Origin: Sphingomonadales bacterium
GTDB taxonomy: Bacteria > Pseudomonadota > Alphaproteobacteria > Sphingomonadales > Sphingomonadaceae
Reading direction: 5' to 3'
Assembly: GCA_009993585.1 (NCBI GenBank)
Contig: JAACTG010000117.1
Coordinates: 1-45,688, forward strand
Length of the DNA stretch: 45,688 nt
Of the stretch, positions 39,335-45,688 are shown piece by piece. The notes beneath the pieces are model-generated. The model did no database searches. It was given only the letters and a program-made list of their open reading frames with translations, and was not told the origin of the DNA. Position 1 is the stretch's first letter, and each line of letters opens with the position of its first letter. Made by a program: the position numbers and the translations under genes.

Positions 39335-39358
39335 GTCGAGTGTCGATTGCCGCTCGAC
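39335..39358. repeat. Inverted repeat in the intergenic region 39245-39477
   Basis: GTCGAG (39335-39340) and CTCGAC (39353-39358) are separated by 12 bases, in the gap between divergent genes. It could be an operator or the stem of a leader hairpin. Apart from this repeat and likely promoters, nothing is recognised in this gap. Confidence 0.3.
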
Positions 39359-39477
39359 TGTTGCACAGTCTACACACATCAACCGCGCGACGTGCTTGCC
39401 CCAATCCGGCTAGGGGGTTAGACGGAGCGTGAAATCGTGCCGGTGCAAATGCTCCGCAACCCTATGAAAGCCTCGCC

Positions 39478-39921
39478 ATGACCCGTTTCCAGCCTACCCG
39501 GACCACTGCCGTCGCCGCCATTGCCTTGCTTGCTCTGGCGGGCTGCTCGTCGTCGGGCGAGCGGCCGCAGGCCGACCTTGCCGCGGCGCAGACCACGACG
39601 ATTGGCGTCAACAGCTATTTGTGGCGCGCCAGCCTGGAAACGCTCGCGTTCATGCCGCTGCTTCAGGCCGACAGCGCGGGCGGCGTCATCATTACCGACT
39701 GGTATGCCAATCCGTCCAACCCGGGCGAGCGCGTCAAGGTGACCGTCTCGATCCTCGACAGCGATTTGCGCGCCGATGCGCTGCGTGTCGCGGCATCGCG
39801 TCAGGTGGCAAGCGGCAGCAGCTGGGTCGATGCGCCGGTTCAGGCGGCGACGGTCCAGAAGCTCGAGGAAATCATCCTCACCAAGGCGCGCAGCCTGCGC
39901 CAGAGCGCGATCGCGGGCTGA
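39478..39921 (+). CDS. DUF3576 family lipoprotein
   Basis: A 147-residue predicted lipoprotein with lipobox LAGC and Cys at 23. The DUF3576 core is seen: TTIGVNSYLWRASLETLAFMPLLQADSAGGVIITDWY and then KVTVSILDSDLRADALRV. This family is confined to alphaproteobacteria and is often upstream of leuS. The function is unknown; an outer-membrane anchor is likely. leuS begins 50 bases downstream, so the two may be co-transcribed. Confidence 0.88.
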   Translation: MTRFQPTRTTAVAAIALLALAGCSSSGERPQADLAAAQTTTIGVNSYLWRASLETLAFMPLLQADSAGGVIITDWYANPSNPGERVKVTVSILDSDLRADALRVAASRQVASGSSWVDAPVQAATVQKLEEIILTKARSLRQSAIAG

Positions 39922-39971
39922 TTCGCCCACCATTTCGTGAGACGCTATGACCGCATAGCGGGGGAGCCGAC

Positions 39972-42485
39972 ATGAGAGATTCGCGGTTCAACCCGCTCGC
40001 CGCCGATGCGCGCTGGCAGGCGCGCTGGGAAGCGGACGGCTGTTTCCGCGCCAACGACGCTTCGCCCAAGCCCAAGGCCTATATCCTAGAGATGTTCCCC
40101 TATCCGTCGGGGCGCATCCATATCGGCCATGTCCGCAATTACACGATGGGCGACGTGCTGGCGCGCTACAAGCGGATGAACGGGCACGAGGTGCTGCACC
40201 CGATGGGCTGGGACGCGTTCGGCATGCCCGCCGAAAACGCCGCGATGGAAAAGGGCGTCCATCCCGGCGGCTGGACGCGCGACAATATCGCGACGATGCG
40301 CGCGCAGCTGAAACGCCTCGGCTTCGCGCTCGACTGGAGCCGCGAGCTCGCGACGTGCGAGCCCGCTTATTACGGGCACGAACAGGCGCTGTTCCTCGAC
40401 CTGCTCGATGCCGGCCTCGTCTATCGCAAGGAATCGGCGGTCAACTGGGATCCGGTCGACATGACCGTACTCGCCAACGAACAGGTGATCGACGGCAAGG
40501 GCTGGCGATCGGGCGCGCCGGTCGAGAAGCGCAAGCTGAGCCAGTGGTTCCTCAGGATCACCGATTTCGCCGAGGAGCTGCTCGACGGGCTCGGCGCCCT
40601 CGACGACTGGCCCGACAAGGTCCGGCTGATGCAGGAAAACTGGATCGGCAAGAGCGAGGGGCTGACCTTCCGCTTCGCGGTCGCCGGATCGGCCGAGACC
40701 GTCGAAGTCTTTTCGACGCGGCCCGACACGATCTTCGGTGCCAGCTTCGTCGCGGTCGCCGCCGACCATCCGCTGGCGCAGCAAATCGCCGCCGACGATG
40801 CCGACGCCGCGGCGTTCATCGAACGCTGCAAGGCGGGCGGGACGACCGCGGCCGAGATCGAGACTCAGGAGAAGCTCGGTTTCGACACCGGGCTGAAGGC
40901 GGTCCACCCGCTCGACGCGAACCTTTCGCTGCCGATCTACATCGCCAATTTCGTGCTGATGGATTACGGATCGGGCGCGGTGATGGGCGTGCCGGCGCAC
41001 GACCAGCGCGACCTCGATTTCGCGCGCAAATACGCGCTCGATGTGCGCCGGGTTGTCACCGGTGGCGATGCAGCCGGCGCGGTGTTCGAGGGCGATGTCG
41101 CCTTTACCGGCGAGGGCAGGGTCGTCAATTCGGGCTTTCTCGACGGCATGGACGTCGTCGCCGCGGGCAAGGCGGTGATTGCCCGCGCGACCGCGGAAAA
41201 CTGGGGCGAAGCGACGACGACGTGGCGGCTGCGCGACTGGGGGGTGAGCCGCCAGCGGTATTGGGGTACCCCGATTCCGATCATCCATTGCGCCGCCTGC
41301 GGCCCGGTCGGCGTGCCCAGGGACCAGCTACCCGTCGTGCTGCCCGAGGACGTCGATTTCAAGACGCCGGGCAATCCGCTCGACCGTCATCCGAGCTGGA
41401 GCCGGGCCGCGTGTCCGCGCTGCGGCGGCGATGCGCGGCGCGAGACCGACACGCTCGACACGTTCGTCGATTCAAGCTGGTACTTCCTGCGCTTCGCCAG
41501 CCAGCCCGCCGACCGCCCGTTCGACCCCGAGATCGTCAGGCAGTGGCTGCCGGTCGACCAGTATATCGGCGGCGTCGAGCACGCGATCCTGCATTTACTC
41601 TACGCGCGCTTCTGGACGCGCGCGCTGGCGCGGATCGGCATGATCGAGGTGACCGAGCCGTTCGCCGGGCTGTTCACGCAGGGCATGGTGACGCACGAGA
41701 CGTACAAGGCGGGCGACGGCAGCTGGCTGTCGCCGGGCGAGGTCAGGAAGACCGGCGCCGACTATATGCGGATCGAGGACGGATCGCCGGTCGCGCTGGG
41801 CCGCGTCGAGAAGATGTCGAAGTCGAAGAAGAACACCGTCGATCCCGAACCGATCGTCGACCAGTACGGCGCCGACGCGGTGCGCTGGTTCATGCTGAGC
41901 GATTCGCCGCCCGAACGCGACCTGCCGTGGACCGAATCGGGGATCGAGGGCGCGTGGCGCTTCGTCCAGCGGCTGTGGCGACTGTTCGGCGAGCGCGGCG
42001 ACAACGGCGGCGCCGACAAGCCGCTGGCGCAGAAGCTGCATCGCACGATCGCGGGGGTGGCCGAGGATATCGAGGCGCTCGCGTTCAACAAGGCGGTCGC
42101 CAAGATCTATGAGCTCGCCAACGCAATCGACAAGGCGGCGCCGTCGGCAACGCGCGACGACGCGCTGGAGACGCTCGCGCGGCTGGTCGCGCCGATGGTG
42201 CCGCATCTCGCCGAGGAGGCCTGGGCCGATATGGGCATGGCGGGCCTGATCGCCGACGCGCCGTGGCCCGAGGCCGATCCGGCGCTGCTGGTCGACGACG
42301 AGGCGACGATCGCCATCCAGGTGATGGGCAAGTTGCGCGACACGATGACGCTGCCCAAGGGCCAGTCGAAGGACGCGATCGAGGCGGCGGCGCTGGCGCG
42401 CGACAAGATCGTCGCCTTCATCGGCGACGCCACGCCGAAAAAGGTGATTGTCGTTCCCGACCGCCTGGTTAACATCGTCCTGTGA
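39972..42485 (+). CDS. leuS: Leucine--tRNA ligase
   Basis: An 837-residue class I aminoacyl-tRNA synthetase. The HIGH signature is HIGH at 50-53 in [16 protein letters not shown]. The CP1 editing domain contains [15 protein letters not shown] and [19 protein letters not shown] is at 614-618. The catalytic domain and the anticodon-binding domain follow. It charges tRNA-Leu in the cytosol. The gene overlaps lptE by four bases (GTGA). The length is slightly short of 860-880 but complete. Confidence 0.98.
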   Translation: MRDSRFNPLAADARWQARWEADGCFRANDASPKPKAYILEMFPYPSGRIHIGHVRNYTMGDVLARYKRMNGHEVLHPMGWDAFGMPAENAAMEKGVHPGGWTRDNIATMRAQLKRLGFALDWSRELATCEPAYYGHEQALFLDLLDAGLVYRKESAVNWDPVDMTVLANEQVIDGKGWRSGAPVEKRKLSQWFLRITDFAEELLDGLGALDDWPDKVRLMQENWIGKSEGLTFRFAVAGSAETVEVFSTRPDTIFGASFVAVAADHPLAQQIAADDADAAAFIERCKAGGTTAAEIETQEKLGFDTGLKAVHPLDANLSLPIYIANFVLMDYGSGAVMGVPAHDQRDLDFARKYALDVRRVVTGGDAAGAVFEGDVAFTGEGRVVNSGFLDGMDVVAAGKAVIARATAENWGEATTTWRLRDWGVSRQRYWGTPIPIIHCAACGPVGVPRDQLPVVLPEDVDFKTPGNPLDRHPSWSRAACPRCGGDARRETDTLDTFVDSSWYFLRFASQPADRPFDPEIVRQWLPVDQYIGGVEHAILHLLYARFWTRALARIGMIEVTEPFAGLFTQGMVTHETYKAGDGSWLSPGEVRKTGADYMRIEDGSPVALGRVEKMSKSKKNTVDPEPIVDQYGADAVRWFMLSDSPPERDLPWTESGIEGAWRFVQRLWRLFGERGDNGGADKPLAQKLHRTIAGVAEDIEALAFNKAVAKIYELANAIDKAAPSATRDDALETLARLVAPMVPHLAEEAWADMGMAGLIADAPWPEADPALLVDDEATIAIQVMGKLRDTMTLPKGQSKDAIEAAALARDKIVAFIGDATPKKVIVVPDRLVNIVL

Positions 42486-43009
42486 CCCTCCGCCGCGCCT
42501 TGTCGGGCTTGCTGCTCGCCCTCCCCGCCCTGGCCCTGCCGGGCTGCGGCCTGGCGCCGGTCTATGCCGGCGGCAGCTCGGGCCCGGTGGCGACGACGCT
42601 GGGCGATGTCGCGATCGCGCCGATCGCGGGCCGCCCCGGCTGGCTGGTGCGCAACGCGCTCGAACTCAGGCTGGGCGCGATCACGCGCAACGGGTCGCCG
42701 CGCTATCGGCTCGACGTCACGCTCGACGACGATATTACCGGCTTCGGCGTGCGCCGCGACACCGCGATCACGCGCGAGCGCCGGACGCTGCGCGCGCGCT
42801 ATCAGCTGACCGACCAGGCGACCGGCGAGGTCGTGCTCGACGCGACCGCCGGAGCCGATGCCGGGATCGACGTCGTATCGAGCGAATATGCGACGATCGC
42901 GGCCGAGAACAGCGCGCTCGAACGGCTTGCCGACATCGTCGCCGACCAGGTCGTCGCGCGGCTTGCGGCCTTCGCGCAGAACATGGCCGCCGCCGACGCC
43001 GCGCCATGA
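42482..43009 (+). CDS. lptE: LPS-assembly lipoprotein LptE
   Basis: A 175-residue lipoprotein with lipobox LPGC and Cys at 22. The body, with [40 protein letters not shown], matches alphaproteobacterial LptE, which plugs the LptD barrel and delivers LPS to the cell surface. The start is GTG and overlaps the leuS stop. holA follows with a four-base overlap. The leuS-lptE-holA order is conserved across proteobacteria, which adds confidence to a poorly conserved family. Confidence 0.92.
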   Translation: MTLRRALSGLLLALPALALPGCGLAPVYAGGSSGPVATTLGDVAIAPIAGRPGWLVRNALELRLGAITRNGSPRYRLDVTLDDDITGFGVRRDTAITRERRTLRARYQLTDQATGEVVLDATAGADAGIDVVSSEYATIAAENSALERLADIVADQVVARLAAFAQNMAAADAAP

Positions 43010-44067
43010 GGGTCAAGCCGCCCGAGATGGCGCGGGCGCTGACCAATCCCGGCGACGACGTCCGCCTTTACCTGCTGACCGGTCCCGACCAGGCGGGCGC
43101 GATCGCCGCGGGACGGACGCTGGGCCAGGCGCTCAGGAACCGCGGCGGCGAAGAGCCCGAGCGCGTCGACATCGCCTCCGCCGCGCTCAAGGCCGATCCC
43201 GCCCGACTGGCCGACGAGGCGGCCGCGATCTCGCTGTTCGGCGGCGCGCGCTATATCGAGCTGGCGGTCGCCGGATCGGGCGACGACTGCCTCGCCGCGG
43301 TCGAGGCGCTGCTCGAAGCGACGCAGGCAGGCAATCCGGTCGTCGCGATCGGCCCCGGCGTGTCGGCCAAGTCGAAACTGATCAAGCTCGCCGATGCCAG
43401 CGCGCGCGCGCGCGCGGCGATCTATTACCCGCCCGAGGGCCGCGCGCTCGAAACGCTGGCGCGCGAGATCGCCGCCGGCCACGGCCTGAGCGTCGATCGC
43501 GAGACCGCGCTGCGGCTGACCGACATGGTCGCGGGCGACCGGCTGCTGCTCGCCGCCGAAATCGAAAAGCTCGCGCTCTACCTCGACGCCTCGCCCGCCG
43601 AGCCCAAGCCGCTGACGCCCGCCGCGCTGGCGGCGCTCGGCGCCGAAACGCACGAGGAGGACATTGCGCGCTGCATCGATGTCGCGATGGGCGGCCGCCC
43701 CGGCGCGTTGCGCGCGATGCTCGAGAATATCGACGCCACCGGGCTCAACGAGATTCGCCTGATCCGCGCGATGGGCAACCGCGCGCGGCTGCTCGCGCGG
43801 TTGCGCGGCGCGGTCGACGCGGGTCGATCGCCGGCGCAGGCGGCCGATGGCGGCAATGTCTTCTTCAAGGAAAAGGCGAGCGTCGCGCGCCAGCTCGCGA
43901 TCTGGGACACGCCCGCGACCGCGCGGCTGGTCGCCAAGCTGCAGGCGGCCGAGCGCGCGATCAAGTCGCCCGCGAGCGCCGGCGGCATCGTCATGCGCCA
44001 GCTGCTCGTCGACATGGCGCACGAGGCGAACCGGCGCGCGGCCCGCGGCGACGCGGCGCGACGCTGA
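43006..44067 (+). CDS. holA: DNA polymerase III delta subunit
   Basis: A 353-residue clamp-loader subunit. Typical stretches are RLYLLTGPDQAGAIAAGRTL, the VAIGPGVSAKSKLIKLAD beta-strand region, GHGLSVDRETALRLTDMVAGDRLLLAAEIEKLALYL and the C-terminal KLQAAERAIKSPASAGGIVMRQLLVDMA. HolA opens the sliding clamp on DNA during replication. Its start overlaps lptE. A short hairpin (CGCCG-GAAC-CGGCG at 44069-44082) follows the stop but lacks a T tract. Confidence 0.94.
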   Translation: MRVKPPEMARALTNPGDDVRLYLLTGPDQAGAIAAGRTLGQALRNRGGEEPERVDIASAALKADPARLADEAAAISLFGGARYIELAVAGSGDDCLAAVEALLEATQAGNPVVAIGPGVSAKSKLIKLADASARARAAIYYPPEGRALETLAREIAAGHGLSVDRETALRLTDMVAGDRLLLAAEIEKLALYLDASPAEPKPLTPAALAALGAETHEEDIARCIDVAMGGRPGALRAMLENIDATGLNEIRLIRAMGNRARLLARLRGAVDAGRSPAQAADGGNVFFKEKASVARQLAIWDTPATARLVAKLQAAERAIKSPASAGGIVMRQLLVDMAHEANRRAARGDAARR

Positions 44068-44199
44068 TCGCCGGAACCGGCGTCCCCCGACGGCGTTGAT
44101 CAGGAGCGTGCCGACAGGTTGGCGAATCCGGTACCGTCCCGGCGCATCCGGGTCGCCGCCGCGCCCGTCGGTCGACACATTTCCAACGACCTTGTACCT

Positions 44200-44226
44200 A
44201 GTGCCCCTGCCCCAAGTGCCCCTGCC
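44200..44226. repeat. Short direct repeat before the polyketide synthase gene
   Basis: AGTGCCCCTGCC occurs at 44200-44211 and again at 44215-44226, a period of 15, in the 180-base gap between holA and the polyketide synthase gene. It could be a regulator binding site or slippage product. Otherwise the gap holds only the holA hairpin. Confidence 0.55.
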
Positions 44227-44247
44227 GCGATCCGCCGGAAGGCCCCT

Positions 44248-45330
44248 ATGCCCAATGTCGTTACAGCCGCCGTGCACGGCATCGGCACCGCCGTTCCCGA
44301 CCATGAGGTCCATCGTGCCTTCATCGCCTGGGCGACGCCGCGCATCGCCGACGATCGCACGCGCCGCCTGTTCGCGCGCATGGCCGCGCGGTCGGGAATC
44401 GAGCGGCGCTGGTCGGTATTGCCGCACGGCGACGACGGCGGATCGCCGGTCGATCGCGGCGGATTCTACGATAGCGACCCGCTGCCCGGCACCGCCGCGC
44501 GCATGGCCGCCTATGCGCGCCATGCCCCGCCCCTCGCGCTCGCCGCGATCGCCGACCTCGCGACTCGCGTCGATCTCGGCGAGGTGACGCATCTCGTCGT
44601 CGCCAGCTGCACCGGCTTCGTCGCGCCGGGCATCGACCAGATCGTCGCGCGCGAGCTGGGCCTCGCCGCCACCGTCGAGCGGACCTTCATCGGTTTCATG
44701 GGCTGCTATGCCGGGATCACCGCGCTGCGCACCGCGCGGCACATCGTGCGGTCCGAGCCAAGCGCCCGCGTCCTCGTCGTCGCGGTCGAATTGTCGTCGC
44801 TGCACCTCAGCGAAGCGGGCACGATCGAACCGCTGCTGGCCATGCTGCAGTTCAGCGACGGCGCCGCCGCCGCCCTGGTCACCGCCGCCGATGCCGCGCC
44901 CGCCGACGCGATGCGCCTCGGCGAGCCAGCCAGCCTCGCGCTCGACGGCGGCGAACGGCTGATCGAATGGCGGATCGGCGATGCGGGGTTCGCCATGGAG
45001 CTGTCGGGCGAAGTGCCCGGCGCGCTGCAACTCGCGCTCGACGATGCCGGGGTGCGCGCCACGCTACTCGGCGACGGCGCGCCCGCGCTGTACGCGATCC
45101 ATCCCGGCGGCCGGTCGGTGCTCGACGCGGTCGCGCGCGGGCTCGACCTCGATGCGCATGCGCTCGACGACAGCCGCGCGGTGCTCGCCGCCAACGGCAA
45201 TATGAGCTCGGCGACGATCCTTTTCGTCCTCGCCCGGATGATCGCGCAAGGACGGCGCGGCAGCGGCATCGCGCTCGCCTTCGGTCCCGGCGTCGCGATC
45301 GAGGGGCTGCGATTCGAATTGCCCGGCTGA
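44248..45330 (+). CDS. Type III polyketide synthase
   Basis: A 360-residue chalcone/stilbene-synthase-like homodimeric enzyme. The catalytic triad is C121 (VVASCTGFVAPGID), H285 (YAIHPGGRS) and N318 (ANGNMSSAT). It extends an acyl-CoA starter with malonyl-CoA. In Gram-negative bacteria the products are often alkylresorcinols or alkylpyrones. The starter and ring type cannot be predicted here. The ATG at 44248 has GGAAGG upstream and gives a normal N-terminus; the in-frame upstream extension is not conserved in look. The methyltransferase gene begins 13 bases after it, so product methylation is likely. Confidence 0.95.
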   Translation: MPNVVTAAVHGIGTAVPDHEVHRAFIAWATPRIADDRTRRLFARMAARSGIERRWSVLPHGDDGGSPVDRGGFYDSDPLPGTAARMAAYARHAPPLALAAIADLATRVDLGEVTHLVVASCTGFVAPGIDQIVARELGLAATVERTFIGFMGCYAGITALRTARHIVRSEPSARVLVVAVELSSLHLSEAGTIEPLLAMLQFSDGAAAALVTAADAAPADAMRLGEPASLALDGGERLIEWRIGDAGFAMELSGEVPGALQLALDDAGVRATLLGDGAPALYAIHPGGRSVLDAVARGLDLDAHALDDSRAVLAANGNMSSATILFVLARMIAQGRRGSGIALAFGPGVAIEGLRFELPG

Positions 45331-45343
45331 TGCGAGGCGCGCG

Positions 45344-45688
45344 ATGAACCCGTTGGCCACGCTGGCCCGGCGCCATGTCGCCGACGAGCAGATGGACGCC
45401 GCCGACCTGTCGCCCGCCGCCTATGACGCGGTGCTGCGCGACCTTGCCAGGGTCAACGCGGTGACGCTGGCGGGACGCGCGACCGACCGTTTCCTCGCCG
45501 CCGTCCATGCCCGCCATGCGAGCGAGCGGCCGTGGCGCATCCTCGACGTCGGCTTCGGGCATGGCGACATGCTGCGCCGGATCGCGCGCTGGAGCGCAAG
45601 GCGAGGCCAGCGGGTCGAGCTGACCGGCATCGACCTCAACCCCAAGAGCGAGGCGAGCGCGCGCGCGGCGACGCCGCCCGGCATGGCG
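45344..45688 (+). CDS. Class I SAM-dependent methyltransferase, 5' part
   Basis: The first 115 codons; the gene runs off the right edge. Motif I of class I methyltransferases is seen as ILDVGFGHGDMLRRIARW, followed by LTGIDLNPKSEASAR (acidic end of strand 2). This resembles the methyltransferase partner of type III polyketide synthases in operons that also often encode a flavin oxidoreductase. It probably O- or C-methylates the polyketide. The acceptor is unknown, and the C-terminal substrate domain is not in the window. Confidence 0.8.
   Translation, partial: MNPLATLARRHVADEQMDAADLSPAAYDAVLRDLARVNAVTLAGRATDRFLAAVHARHASERPWRILDVGFGHGDMLRRIARWSARRGQRVELTGIDLNPKSEASARAATPPGMA

Noticed and set aside
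44119-44247. N-terminal extension of the polyketide synthase
   Set aside because: It is Pro/Ala/Arg-rich and encoded partly by the 15-base-period repeat. A ribosome site and family N-terminus support 44248.
1-45688. tRNA, rRNA, CRISPR and known riboswitch signatures
   Set aside because: Reading both strands of the intergenic gaps showed no tRNA-like T-arm sequences, no spaced repeats and no recognisable riboswitch core. A covariance search was not possible.

Overview
The window looks like an ordinary piece of chromosome from an alphaproteobacterium of the order Sphingomonadales (Sphingomonas/Sphingopyxis-like). This is inferred from gene content. The alphaproteobacterial cell-cycle genes divK and mipZ are present, as is a ubiquinol-cytochrome c chaperone of the CBP3 type. 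The small families DUF3572 and DUF3576, a 41-residue L36 and the block lptC-lptA-lptB-rpoN point the same way. By eye, G+C is roughly two thirds throughout, with one clear exception at 27.8-28.4 kb. I saw no tRNA, rRNA, CRISPR array, transposase, integrase or prophage gene.

Layout. 0-9 kb: bamE (cut by the left edge) diverges from a cbp3-yceD pair. A minus-strand lipoprotein/M14 peptidase/gpmA operon follows, then rpmJ, a HAD phosphatase, an oligopeptidase B-like protease, an X-Pro aminopeptidase and a small membrane protein. 9-16 kb: pgmG, a membrane J-domain protein, mipZ, panC, a Sel1-repeat protein, dps, a GDT1 family transporter, an unknown 114-residue protein, rpmG and divK. 16-21 kb: DUF3572, HAD, RidA, GDPD, DUF482 and an ATP-dependent DNA ligase, mostly overlapping on the plus strand. 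21-27.8 kb: a protein with two cold-shock domains, a DUF808 membrane protein, RNase D, lptC-lptA-lptB and rpoN. 27.8-29.2 kb: a low-G+C patch holding an unrecognised secreted coiled-coil protein. 29.3-35.3 kb: DUF3147, glutaredoxin, then an MBL exonuclease, a DEXH helicase, a two-domain retropepsin-like protease and the PdeM nuclease. 35.4-39.3 kb: a Na+/H+ antiporter, yggS, a ThiE-like protein and an unknown exported protein. 39.5-45.7 kb: DUF3576 lipoprotein, leuS-lptE-holA, then a type III polyketide synthase with a methyltransferase cut by the right edge.

How the genes fit together. Envelope building is a strong theme: bamE, lptC/A/B/E, pgmG and several lipoproteins. The most striking functional group is a DNA-repair set: DNA ligase, DEXH (Lhr-like) helicase, metallo-beta-lactamase exonuclease and PdeM phosphoesterase. 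These four are known as a ligase-associated gene cluster in other bacteria. Here they are split over about 16 kb, with rpoN, lpt genes and a retropepsin-like protease between them.

The main unexplained signals are four. First is the 417-residue protein behind rpoN, with its A+T-rich leader. Second is a recurring TATA-type motif a few bases before start codons, including two divergent gene pairs whose start codons are only 18 and 23 bases apart. Third is a pair of matching TTAACC-type sites before two uncharacterised genes. Fourth is a strong minus-strand terminator about 150 bases beyond the pgmG stop.
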